NCBI GenBank assembly: GCA_029582155.1
Contig: CM055897.1
Span: 4,199,001-4,263,000, forward strand
DNA length: 64,000 nt
Direction: 5' to 3'
Origin: Panopea generosa
Taxonomy: Eukaryota; Mollusca; Bivalvia; Adapedonta; Hiatellidae
Under the pieces are notes generated by a model. It was given only the letters and a program-made list of their open reading frames with translations, did not search any database and was not told the DNA's origin. The translations under genes were made by a program, and so were the position numbers. How positions within the stretch are numbered: the stretch's first letter is position 1; every line of letters starts with the position of its first letter. Shown piece after piece: positions 23,373 to 34,138 of the stretch.

Positions 23373-24419
23373 GGTGAGTGAAACTTAACTTGACACACAT
23401 ACACTCTTCATACACAGGTCTCAGGTGAGTGAAACTTACCTTGACACACATACACTCTTTATACACAGGTGTCAGGTGAGTAAAACTTACCTTGACACAT
23501 ATACACTCTTCATACAGAGGTGTCAGGTGAGTGAAACTTCCTTGACACACATACACTCTTCATACCCAGGTGTCAAGTGAGTGAAACTTACCTTGACACA
23601 CATACACTGTTCATACACAGGTCTCAGGTGAGTGAAACTTACCTTGACACACATACACTCTTCATACCCAGGTGTCAGGTGAGTGAAACTTACCTTGACA
23701 CACAAACACTCTTCATTCACAGGTTTCAGGTGAGTGAAACTTACCTTGACACACATACACTCTTCATACTCAGGTCTCAGGTGAATTAAACTTACCTTGA
23801 CACACATACACTCTTCATACACAGGTGTCAGGTGAGTGAAACTTACCTTGACACACATACACTCTTCATACACAGGTGTCAGGTGAGTGAAACTTACCTT
23901 GACACACATACATTCTTCATACACAAGTGTCAGGTGAGTGAAACTTAACTTGACACACATACAATCTTCATACACAGGTCTCAGGTGAGTTTAACTTACC
24001 TTGACACACATACATTCTTCATACCCAAGTGTCAGGTGAGTGAAACTTACCTTGACACACATACACTCTTCATACACAGGTTTCAGATGAATGAAACTTA
24101 CCTTGACATACATACACTCTTCATACACAGGTCTCAGGTGAGTGAAACTTAGCTTGGTACACATACACTCTTCATACACAGGTGTCAGGTGAGTGAAACT
24201 TACCTTGACACACTTACATTCTTCATACACAGGTGTCAGGTGAGTGAAACTTACCTTGACACACATACAATCTTCATACACAGGTGTCAGGTGAGTAAAA
24301 CTTACCTTGACACACATACACCCTTCATACACAGGTGTCAGGTGAGTGAAACTTACCTTAACACACAGACACTCTTCATACACAGGTGTCAGGTGAGTGA
24401 AACTTACCTTGACACACAA
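23341..24419. repeat. 51-bp minisatellite, about 21 units
   Basis: The unit is GACACACATACACTCTTCAT, then ACACAGGTGTCAGGTGAGTG, then AAACTTACCTT, a total of 51 bp. Every unit repeats the final codons of the Mutator-like fragment plus its splice donor CAG|GTGAGT. The first unit overlaps the coding frame at 23341-23372. Because 51 is divisible by three and the minus strand has no stops, long minus-strand ORFs with a 17-residue Cys-Val-Lys repeat appear; they are not genes. Confidence 0.92.
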
Positions 24420-25114
24420 ACATCATCTTAATTTACTAAATATATAAATTATACCTGGATAATATCTTCAAATGCCTGAGTAAGACTAACTTTAACTAGT
24501 TGCTGAGTTGGTGCTGCCTGAAATCACAAGTTAATACTTAAGGTGCAAATAAGATACATCAGCTGCTATTTTTGTATGGTTAAGTATTTGACCACATTGT
24601 GACATTGCTGATTAATTTTGGTGTTGTTAAACAAATATCTGATCATTGACTTTCAATTAAAACCTTTTCGTCAATCATTAGTTACTGCAAGTCTAGTAAC
24701 ACATACTGTCTCAATGAGGTGAATATTTGTATCAAGCTATATCAAATTCGTTTATGGGATTTTTATGGGCAATTGAATAGAACTGATGACACAGCTATGT
24801 AAACAACGACAAAAAGTGTTACTGTTTCCTTTAAAGAAAAACATATTGTACAATGTGGGAAGATATATGTAATTGTATTGTTTAAATGCAATTCTATATT
24901 ACCTACAGATGCAATTCCTGGAAAAGGATCTACAGCAAACTGTGTTTGCGCTACCTACAATCACAGCAAGTGAATATTTCATAACCATACTAATACAAAT
25001 ATAATATCAACTTATTTGTGTGCTAACATATAAAAGTTTTGTATGATATTGTAATGTATTTATTTCTTTGTCCAAAGCAATATTTAATTGTGTTATTAAT
25101 GTTTGTTTGAATAT
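24420..25114. other. Spacer
   Basis: AT-rich sequence with no ORF, tRNA-like element or inverted repeat recognised. Confidence 0.35.
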
Positions 25115-25372
25115 TTAGCATCATTATTATGCCACTGATGGCTAGCAGACGATCAGTTAAGCTAACAACTGTTTCCTTGGTTCCTGGAAGATTAACCAGT
25201 ACTCAAGCACAACCCATCTCTGCAAGCAACTGACAACTTTCCTACTTCAGCATCAGTAACAAATGACAATATATGACAATCATCACTGAGACGGTGACTG
25301 TGTGGTGATTTGAACTATGACCCTGAAATGATAGTCAGACGTGCTACTGACTGAGCTAACCGGGCACAGCTA
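25115..25372 (-). mobile_element. tRNA-headed SINE (family 1), minus strand
   Basis: The minus strand starts at a box A-like TAGCTCAGTCAGTAGCACG (25340-25360 region) and a box B-like GGGTCATAGTTCAAATCACC. It then follows the body of the SINE at 2579 in inverse order: 'GATTGTCATATATTGTCATTTG', 'GTACTGGTTAATCTTCCAGG', 'GTTAGCTTAACTGATCGTCTG'. The (AATC) tail is decayed. Confidence 0.75.
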
Positions 25373-25424
25373 TTGATGGAATCTAAAATGATATTTAAAA
25401 TATACCATTTAATGAAGTCAAATG

Positions 25425-25570
25425 GATAGAGTGTTGGCTGCTAATGCCTGAGGTTGTGGGTTTAATCCCCAGCTCGATCAGATGCCTCTCATAAAACAAC
25501 ACTCACCAAGGAAGCGGACTCGAGAGTGGTTGATATAAGCTCTGAGCTTTCATTGCAATCAAGTTAAAAA
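25425..25570 (+). mobile_element. tRNA-derived SINE (family 2)
   Basis: It has a box A-like TGGATAGAGTGTTGGC and a box B-like GTGGGTTTAATCCCC, then the body words ACAACACTCACC and GACTCGAGAGTGGTTGATATA that recur inverted at 13690-13870. Confidence 0.65.
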
Positions 25571-26019
25571 AAAAGTATGAACTAAATTATTACTAAATTT
25601 AGTTACATACATAAATGTATAATCAGTTACTCACCAGCACAGTTGGCTATATAATGATTCAAACTCTTTACCCCTTGATTGAAAGTCTGACATTTTACCC
25701 ACTTAGTGCGACATATTGCAATTTCTTAGAAGCCTTGTAAAGATTTTTTATTTTGCTTCTCTGGAGACAACAAATCAGATATCAAAATAATTAAAAAGCT
25801 GTGCATAAAGACCTTATTAATGAGCTTAGTTACCAACCAAGACACTGAACCAGGTCCTGCTGTGGTTGGATGTACACACACAGTAGTATAATGTTTTTTA
25901 TTAAATTATCCACCAGACCATACTTTGATTTATTGACATGCAATTTAAAACTAAGGTTAGCATACTAAACACTTGGTGTTGTTGTTGTTGTGTGTGTGGG
26001 GGGGTTGTAGTAGTATTAA

Positions 26020-26160
26020 AGCGGTAACCGCTTGACGTCAAATTCTGATGTACATTTCGTGTCAACTTGTGATATTCAACGTCATGTGACTATTTTGAAC
26101 CCGCCTTGCCCCGCCTTGATTACTTCCAAGATGGCGGCGCCCGTGGAACATTCAGGATTT
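26020..26160. promoter_or_regulatory. Promoter-like CpG-containing patch
   Basis: Within about 120 bp there is a consensus CRE (CTTGACGTCAA), a second CRE half (AACGTCATGTGAC), two CCGCC boxes (CCCGCCTTGCCCCGCCTTG) and a YY1-type AAGATGGCGGCGCCC. The patch is far more GC- and CpG-rich than its surroundings. No ORF or exon could be tied to it; the ATG in the YY1 motif opens only 12 codons. It may be a true transcription start, or the 5' end of a retroelement, since AAGATGGCGGC is common in both. Confidence 0.35.
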
Positions 26161-26344
26161 ATATATTTTTAATTCTTAGATGATATGAAACGATAGAATA
26201 TTGAGAACTTATAATAGAATGAGTATTACGTACAAATATAATTACAGCACATGTATAATACGGGAGTGTGTTGATTTTCGCGACATCATGATCTTGTTTG
26301 TTTACGTTTGACTTTCCTTCCACAGTTGGTTATCCATATGTATA

Positions 26345-26412
26345 AGTTATCTCTCCTTCTCTCTCTATCTGCCCCCCCCCCCCTCTTTCTCTCTCTCTCT
26401 CTGTTTGTCTGT

Positions 26413-26467
<55 letters not shown>

Positions 26468-26810
26468 TCTGTCTGTCTGTCTGTCTCTGTCTGCCTCTCT
26501 CTTGTCTGTCTCTCAGTCTGTCTGCCTCTCTCTTGTCTGTCTCTCAGTCTGTCTGCCTCTCTCTTGTCTGTCTCTCAGTCTGTCTGCCCCCCCTCTCTCT
26601 CTCTTTTTCTGTCTGCCTCTCTATCTGTCTGCCTGCCCCCTCTCTCTCTCTTTCCTCTCTCTATCTGTCAGTCTGTCTGTCTGTCTGTCCCTTTGTCTGT
26701 CCGTCTGCCCATCTCTCTGTCTGTCTGTCCATCTGTCTACCCATCTCTCTCTCTCTCTCTCTGTCTACCCCTCTCTCTCTCTCTTTCTCTCTCTGTCTGC
26801 CCCCTCTCTC

Positions 26811-26843
<33 letters not shown>

Positions 26844-26925
26844 TTATCTGTATGTCTGCCCCTCTCTCTGTCTGTCTGTCTGTCTGCTCCTTTGTATCTC
26901 TCTCTTTCTCATATTGATGTATGCA
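26345..26925. repeat. Pyrimidine microsatellite (CTGG, CTGT, CT runs)
   Basis: A (CTGG)n block of 15 or more units at 26410-26466 is followed by (CTGT)n and (CTCT)n with three tandem ~39-bp 'GTCTGCCTCTCTCTTGTC' blocks. ORFs of 160-224 codons in all plus-strand frames are Leu/Ser/Cys-rich by-products. The strand asymmetry (C/T only) could support triplex or H-DNA. Confidence 0.92.
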
Positions 26926-27394
26926 CCCTCTCAAAAAGATTTTTTTTTATTACCTGCAGGCACAAAGTGCACATATTATTAATATAGCAGATAGAAGTTC
27001 AATGAGTTATTTTACGTGTACTGGGTATAACTCCCAAAAGGATTGCAAGCTTTTAAATAATGCACTGTGAGAGTGCATTTGATCTGCTAGATCTTTAAAT
27101 AAAGGCCCAATTTCCCCTTAATTGCACTGTTCTTTTCAAAATCACGAAGGCTTGGACATTTTATTAAGATCTTAAATCAAACAAACACATTTCAATAAAA
27201 ATGCTATATTAATGAATAAGTAAGTGACCTTTTACGTTGATTGTGAACTCACATCCACTTAGTTTTCCTGGGTAGGTGTCTTGCTCAAGAACATCCCACA
27301 TAAGGAAAGAAAACAAATTACATCTATGATTGATAGGCTAATTTCTCAATCTGCTTATGTGTGTGATGATGTATTTTACTTTCCTCTTTTGTAG
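26926..27394. other. Spacer, possible intron
   Basis: No gene was found. The stretch ends in a polypyrimidine tract and acceptor (TTTCCTCTTTTGTAG) immediately before the exon-like segment at 27395. Confidence 0.35.
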
Positions 27395-27507
27395 CATTTG
27401 GAGTAATGGACATATTGATAAAGACAACACAAGGAGTGCATGAATCACCTCCTTGTATTGTTTCTGAGTTGGACCTTTACATACAATACAACAAGCCAAA
27501 TAATCAA
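27395..27507 (+). pseudogene. Exon-like remnant, hAT transposase C-terminus-like
   Basis: It lies between a good acceptor (TCCTCTTTTGTAG) and a donor (CAA|GTAAGTTTG). After two leading bases the 37-codon frame is open and includes '...PPCIVSELDLYIQYNKP'. This resembles the segment before the 'dP..WW' motif in hAT-family dimerisation regions, where an E-[LI]-D-x-Y-L pattern is usual. A minus-strand SINE begins about 8 bases past the donor. No neighbouring exons were recovered, so the call rests on one short segment. Confidence 0.35.
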
Positions 27508-27514
27508 GTAAGTT

Positions 27515-27750
27515 TGTCATTTTTACACCATCAAAGGTTAATAGACGATCAGTTAACCTAACCACTCTTTCCTGTGATCCTGGAAGGTTTACCAGTACTC
27601 CAGAACACCCATCTCTACAAGTAACTTATAACTTTTCCATATGAATCATTGGTGAGAGACGAGTGGCAGTGTCATTCATAACAGATACTGTGGTCAGGTA
27701 AGTTGAACTCACAGTCAGATACCCTACCTGTAGAGCTAACCAGACTCTCA
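27515..27750 (-). mobile_element. tRNA-headed SINE (family 1), minus strand
   Basis: It runs in the same inverse order as 25115-25372: TTTTTACACCATCAAAGG, AATAGACGATCAGTTAACC, 'CCTGGAAGGTTTACCAGTACTC', 'CCCATCTCTACAAGTAACTT', ending with a box A inverse (GTAGAGCTAACC) near 27740. The box B region is decayed. Confidence 0.7.
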
Positions 27751-27984
27751 AATATAAAATTTACAAAAAAAGTACGAAGATTATACATAACAACGTATAC
27801 AATAATACAGATACTTTAATTCTGTCTCATAATATACAATCATACAATAGAATTAGTGTACATACGTATGAATACAGTTAGTATAGTATGCTATTCATAT
27901 TAAACCATAAGAGAATTAAGATCGACTACCCTTAAATGTGCAAATAGTAAATATCATCCTTTAGTGGACATAAAAACAATGATT
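27751..27984. other. Spacer
   Basis: AT-rich sequence with nothing recognised. Confidence 0.3.
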
Positions 27985-28260
27985 TCTTAAAGGGATCATA
28001 TCAGGAAAAAACTATAAATGTCTTAAAAAGTAGGGTTATTTTTAAAATAGATAAAAAGCATCTCATTATCATCAAGAAATAGAATTCAAATGGTTTGGTA
28101 TGTCAAATCCACCAAAATGTGACATAATCAATATTTTAATTGGAGGGCAAAATTTGCAACGAGATCCCCATTTCTAAATATAGACGGTCTTAAATACCTT
28201 AACATAGAAATTCGGTCTCTTTCTAAAATCCAACTTTATGATTATGAAAGTTAGGACTAC
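27985..28260. repeat. TTAAAGGG dispersed repeat, copy C
   Basis: It begins CTTAAAGGGATCATATCAGG and contains 'TATAAATGTCTTAAAAAGTA', 'CATCTCATTATCATCAAG', 'GGTTTGGTATGTCAAATCC' and 'GATCCCCATTTCTAAATATA' in the order seen in copies A and B. The right part is missing or decayed. Confidence 0.6.
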
Positions 28261-28390
28261 AATGATGTGGTGGTAACATGCTTTATATCAATTTGCCCAG
28301 ACCTCTTCAAGTTCTATTTTTTTAGTTGAGCTTGATGTATTTTCTTTTTCATGAGTACTATCTTGTCTTTTTCACATATTAATTCATGTA

Positions 28391-28581
28391 CAGTAGAGCT
28401 TCGTTGACACAAACACGGATGACTCAAACACCACATATAGTTTGAATTATTTATCTTGGTCGAAGAATGTACAGGTATGGTACATGGATGATGTTGATTA
28501 ATACATTACTTGGCTCAAACAACCCTTAACACGAACTGTTTTGTCCAGTCCCGTCTGGATCAAGCCATAGACGTTCAACTG
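28391..28581. mobile_element. Pogo/Tigger-type MITE
   Basis: The left end is CAGTAGAGCTTCGTTGAC; the right end inverted reads CAGTTGAACGTCT. Both are flanked by TA (28389-28390 and 28582-28583). Ends of the form CAGT.GAAC.TCG with TA duplication are typical of pogo/Tigger elements. At 191 bp without an ORF it is non-autonomous. Confidence 0.6.
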
Positions 28582-29807
28582 TATCTCATAAATGCTTTTT
28601 TTCTGTGTTGCAGGAGTTTATTTCCATTGTTTGATGAGGCTGACACATATATGATGAAACTGAGATGAACACTTGGAAAAAATAGAAACCTCAATTTGAG
28701 TGGTAAATATCAATAAAAGCTTTTTAAAAGGATCTTTCTTTCATTTTTAAGTTCCATAAATTTTAAGATAATATCAAATGTCAAGGAAAGGTAAGCTTTC
28801 ATGATGCAATAATTCTATATAATTATTGTTACAAGCATACTTGTAATTGTATTTACAAAATGATATTTTTAAGATTACAAATCTGTTTCCTTTATAATGG
28901 TTCTATTTAACTGTTTTAATTGTACATGAGTTATGTACCACTTTAAGAAAATTTCGTTTATTAGACATTTGCTTAATAACAAGTAATATTTTCAAATAGT
29001 TAATATTAAATGTTTTGCACATTTTTATTATTTTAGAGTAGTTTGGTGCGCTCTCCTTCCTGTCACTTTTGTTAACATTATCTTGCAGGAATATTTCATT
29101 CTAACATATATTTTCTTTAGTTTCAACCACTCTTACATTCATATATGCATAATTGATTTTTCAGGATGGTCAGTTAATAATTAGTGTTGGTCCTTCATAA
29201 CCTATGAGGGAATTCCTTGTAAGACTGATATGTGAGGAGTATGGCATGGTTTATGAAAAACTCTTCTGGTACCAAAATAGATTTAGCAGATATGTCAAAA
29301 AGAAGTAAGAAAGCAACTGGCTTATCTGCTGCTCGATGAAGTTATGTCTGTGAACCATCAGAGTACCGTTTTCAGTTACACAACTTTCAGATGAAAAGTA
29401 AGGAAAGTGAAACAAGTGAGAATAATAAGTATTTCAAATCATGATTACAAGTAACTTCATACAGAAATGGAAACTGGAAAGAATGTTCCGAAATCAGCTA
29501 TATTTACATGAGTGTGCATAACAACTGCTTTAAGTAACTGCTTTTGAAATATGAACTGGCAGAGGAATGCAGGAGAATATCTACACAAGAGGACATATGA
29601 TGCCACTCTGTTTGTTTACACGACCCTGGTGATGATATGGCTATTTGCACTTTCAGAAGACTGCACAGACAGGCAGTAGATAATTTTCTACATCAAGGCT
29701 AAGACATTTGATGTGTCTGCATGTTTCTACAAGGATATAGTTCAATTGTTTGTAAATAAATTTGTATGATTTAATACCCAGTAATAATTACACTACCATC
29801 CAAAAAT
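28582..29807. other. Spacer with possible decayed coding traces
   Basis: Near 29200-29400 several short open stretches in different frames ('MREFLVRLICEEYGMVYEKL' and, after stops, 'SEYRFQLHNFQMKS') look like an old protein-coding sequence broken by stops and shifts. No family could be named, so no gene is called. Confidence 0.3.
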
Positions 29808-29990
29808 AAGCGCATGGTCCAGTGGTATAGCACCAAACCCATGATCAGAGGGTCGTGGGTTCGATCCTACGCCATGGCTATTTATGATGTCCTTGAGAAC
29901 GACACTTCTCCACATATGCTTAGTACTGGTTCTTACCAGGAATACTTCGAGCATGATTTGCTTATGTTGTAAGAACTTGTTACACAATCA
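29808..29990 (+). mobile_element. tRNA-derived SINE (family 2 relative)
   Basis: The head CATGGTCCAGTGGTATAGCA (box A) and GGTCGTGGGTTCGATCCTA (box B) are clear. The body has 'ACGACACTTCTCC', 'TAGTACTGGTTCTTACCAGG' and 'AATACTTCGAGCATG'. On the minus strand the family gives a 64-codon ORF that is not a gene. Confidence 0.7.
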
Positions 29991-30239
29991 AAGTAAAACA
30001 AACAAGTTTTAAACTAAAAATGAACCATCACAAGGCTGTATAGAACATCTGCGCTTCTACATATTTTCATTTCGTCAGTATGTTTTGTGTATGATAACAC
30101 AGTTGATGTATAAAATATAAATAATACACATACATATATATCTATAAAGACAATGTCACTCTTTCAACAATAATATTAAATTGGTGTCTAGATTTGTATA
30201 TTTGTTCTCTGCTTTTAATATCAAAATTATTTTTTTACA

Positions 30240-31110
30240 AAACATTCTATTTTTAGGTGACCTGAGACTGTCTCAAGGGACATTTTTGCAATGGCCTTTT
30301 GTCAGTTATAGTGCATCGTCAGGTGTCCGTCCATAAACAATTGACATTTTTAACTTCTTTTCAAAAAACTGTATGCTCAATGGTATTGAAATGTTGTATG
30401 CAGCTTTGCTAATCGTGAATGGTATGGTCCCGACTCCCCTGGGAGCGGGGTCGGGCCAGAAGAGTAAAATTCAAGGTAAACTTTGAAAATCTTCTTAATA
30501 TAGGAAGCACTGGGAAACAAATGGTGAGCATGATTGTGGACGTATATGGGTCCTTTATAAATATTGTGAATTGCATGTCCCTGGGTCTCACGGTTTAGCC
30601 CTGTGGGTGGGGCCTAAAAACAATTCACATTTTGGACTTGTTCTCAAAAACCGTAAGATCATTCTTAACTGAACAGACTTTTGTGAAGTCATCACATTAT
30701 AAATGTGTTATGTGATCATATGTTGTTCTTGTATTTGTGAATCTAGTTAAATATTAATAGTAATGGCACATTCACAGTATTAAAAGGGATATATGTGTAT
30801 TGAAACAGTTACACCTGTTATAGGACATATCTGGATAATATGGGTTGGGGTAAATTTAATAATGCCACTGTAAAGTGACCCCCACCAATTATTCTTTTAA
30901 GATTATAACTGTATGGATGGATATCTTATAAGTTCTCATTCAAAATAAAGGGATATAAGGATAATAAAATACTACAACTGCTATAGAGTATATCTAGATG
31001 CTAGGGGTTGGTAGGGAGCGGTTAATTCTCTTCTCAACCACTGATCAGCCAAATCTGTTCATGTTTGGCATAAAGTATCTCAAGTTTGTTCTAATAAGGT
31101 TGCTAGCGCC
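30240..31110 (+). repeat. Diverged dispersed repeat with ~170-350-bp internal similarity
   Basis: 'AACAATTGACATTTTTAACTTC' with 'CAAAAAACTGTA' at about 30335 is echoed by 'AACAATTCACATTTTGGACTTG' with 'CAAAAACCGTA' at about 30617, so at least two internal units are present. A short GC patch (GACTCCCCTGGGAGCGGGGTC, in parts, about 30430) can form a strong hairpin. No coding signal is present. Confidence 0.5.
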
Positions 31111-34100
31111 CATTGTTACCAAGTAAGAGACTTATTTTTTACATGGGAATGCTACAGAAAAAACAAAGTTACTTTAGTTTATGTTATTTATCTAGCCTTG
31201 GCAATACATTGATAATTAGACTTCATCATAGCCTCACTTTGGGATAAAGTGATATAGGCGAACATGTCATCCAGCAGAATTCTCTTTTTTATATATCGCT
31301 TGTATACTGTATACCACGATATACCTATTACCACGAATGCCTGTATAATAACAATATCCCAGACAAGTGCAAAGCTTCTACACCCATTAGTGTCAGAGCA
31401 TTTGTTTACATTTCGTACCGGCAACTGTTTATTACTTTATTACTTTTTATTATTGATGCCATTATTTACATGGTTGACAAAGTTTTAGACTCGCAGTAAT
31501 AGGAATAACCAGTATGCATACAAATATTAAATATTTCTTGTTTTAAAAGTAAATACACAGATTTAGAAAGCCTTTTAATTTTAGTATGGTAGAATATAAA
31601 TGTATAACATTCTTTTGAGAGTGACAGTAATATTATCAACCTTCAGAAAATACCGTCTCATCTGAAAGTAACCCCTCAGGTTAATAATGAAGTTGTCGGT
31701 CTCAACAAAATCTATTACTTGTATATAGCCAAACCTATCTTAAGTCGACAGCCAATGTAACACAATATATGAAGGTAGTGATTAAAGAATTTCTACATCT
31801 TAATATATAATTCCATAACTTGTGTAACCATATAATGGTTGATTCAGCCCAGCCATTTAGTCTACGTAGTTCAACAATCCTAACTTTCCAAGCACCCCAC
31901 TGCTTCTCTTAACCCTACTCACTGCCACTCCTAACCCACATACTCAACTCTAAAACTTGAGTGCTGCATCACTTTCTAAGAGCCCTTCTACTAGGAACTG
32001 AACTCGGCACTAGAACTGCCTAAGAACTCCCCCTCTGAGAGAGTAGCATGTACTTTTATATCTCATCTCAGAGTTGCCGGACGAATCATCATAGCGCTAC
32101 AGCGATCTAACCTTTACTGTCCAGTTAGTTAAATCGTCTGGTGGGTATTAACCTATCATTGGCAGTTCTATTAACAGGTGTTTGACCTTATCCACTGAGT
32201 TACACTGGATCAGGTAATATAAACATGAACGCTCTGTACCTAGTTATATATGTGTATTAATATATAATGATTATAATATCTTGTAATCATTGAAATAGCA
32301 ACTAGATCATGTTGACTACGGGACTATATGGCAACTCCGTATTCACTACTCAACACTGAGTACGGTTCTAGGGGATATTGTGGTTAGGAAATGCCAGGAT
32401 ATTCATTATAGAATTACACAAGACTACTTTAAAATTATATAGTGATCAACTTTTGCTAATCAGTTTTCAGCAGATCTGATCTAAGGGGATAACGAGTTTT
32501 TTACAATATTTTTTATATACGGCGCTTTTTAGGTAAGAGCAATATGCCGGGGGCTTTTTTTTACAAATATCACAATTTAATTAAAATAACTTTTAAACAC
32601 AATTTTAGCGGGGGTTGGTCACATTTAATAATGTGGTGCACTAATAAAATATTGCAAGGCTGACAAACACTTTTTAATGATTAAATAAACCATCTACTTG
32701 CATAGCTCAATCTGTTATTTAATGGGACCTGCCGATATATTATAAATAAAAATATGTGTACACTTTAAGAAGATTTTTATTATTACATTTTATGTGTACA
32801 ATACGAATATACATTTTAATGTATATAAATGACAAAGTACTCGTGTATAATGGTTCACCATTAACAGTAAACACTACTGTATAATGGTTGTAGGGAATGT
32901 CAAACGATGTTATTAGTATCACCGGCACTCAATATAAAGCTATGCAAGAATATTAACTAAAAAAAGATTAATATACTAAACACAGTTCATTTAAATATAT
33001 GATACCTGTGCAGCTATAATCAATTTAAGTCACACTTACAATACCAGCAACAATAATAATAGTGTTTGGGGTTTTACGGCATACTCTAGTTTGTTGATAT
33101 TCTTATATTGACAATTACTGTTGGTATTTGGTATAAACGGTTGCTAATGATATTTTCTTACAAATAAAATTTTACCATAGGAACCTAGCGCAATAAGTGT
33201 GCACAGATATACAATCAATAAATAACCATAGTCACATTAATTTACACATAACCTGTGTTCCATTTATCACTTTGCTGCACAAGGTAGAGAAATTTAATTT
33301 AAATCTATAATAATTAGTTGTAAATTTTTAATCACCTATTTATATCATATATAGTATCTGCATAAATAGTAGTAATTAAAATAATAATCACCCAATATGC
33401 TAGTTAAAGGTTAGAAATATTAAACTTCAAAGTTAATAATCATTATCATAATCATCATCATAAACCACATATATATATAAATACATTAATCATCTTCTAT
33501 TTTTTAATAATCATCTTCTTCGCTCGTTAAAATGACTTGGTTCAAAGCGCGAGTATAAATAAAAACTTATACTCAACGCATAGAAATGGTAAATAACAAA
33601 TATTGCTGCTTAAGAAAAGTTGCTGCTCAACAGAGGTGGTCGCTTACATAGGTTACATTCTACTCGACAAAAGTCAATACTTGTATATAATTCATCTGTT
33701 ATTCCATTGACGTTTGTGTTTCATAAAAAAATAAAAGACAATATTTGAACATGCTGTTTCACTATCTAATGTTAATCCCGTTTTCAGGACGATTGAATAA
33801 CATACAGGGTTTTTGTCGTCAATTGTTCTAAGTTGTTGATCAGATGAATCTTCACAATTCACCACAATAAGTTATCTCCAACCCCAATAAAGTCACGACT
33901 CTCATTTGTATTTTATGTTATGAAACACCTGTTTCTGGCAGAAAGGTGGGCTTTCCCCCAAATTGTGTTCCAGATAGCGATACAATTCATTTCCATATTT
34001 TAGTGACTCATTATTCAGATAAGCATCAGATAAGCATCCCTAATTTACTTTAAACTCATTGATTGCCAAGAAAGCCCAGAGCTTAATTTGACTGCTTTCG

Positions 34101-34138
34101 AGTTCGCTTATTTTGAGAGGTCATTGGGTTGAGCTAGG
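31111..34138. other. Long spacer with SINE fragments
   Basis: There is no gene. ORFs at 31188-31488 overlap on both strands and lack motifs. A minus-strand tRNA-like head, GTAACTCAGTGGATAAGGTC (inverse near 32185-32205), marks an old SINE at about 31855-32225. 'GGGGTTTTACGGCATAC' at about 33069 is the inverted tail of the (CATT)n SINE family. The rest is AT-rich. Confidence 0.45.

Noticed and set aside
23044..24419. Minus-strand ORFs of 142-170 codons with a Cys-rich 17-residue repeat
   Set aside because: They are the complement of the 51-bp minisatellite; the period is a multiple of three and has no stops. No start context or unique sequence is attached.
23341..24419. CRISPR array
   Set aside because: There are no unique spacers between the repeats; units are contiguous and the genome is eukaryotic.
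26308..26987. Leu/Ser/Cys-rich ORFs up to 224 codons
   Set aside because: Pyrimidine microsatellite open in all three plus frames.
31188..31488. Overlapping ORFs of 74 and 78 codons
   Set aside because: Both strands are open by chance; no motif, no splice support and no promoter.
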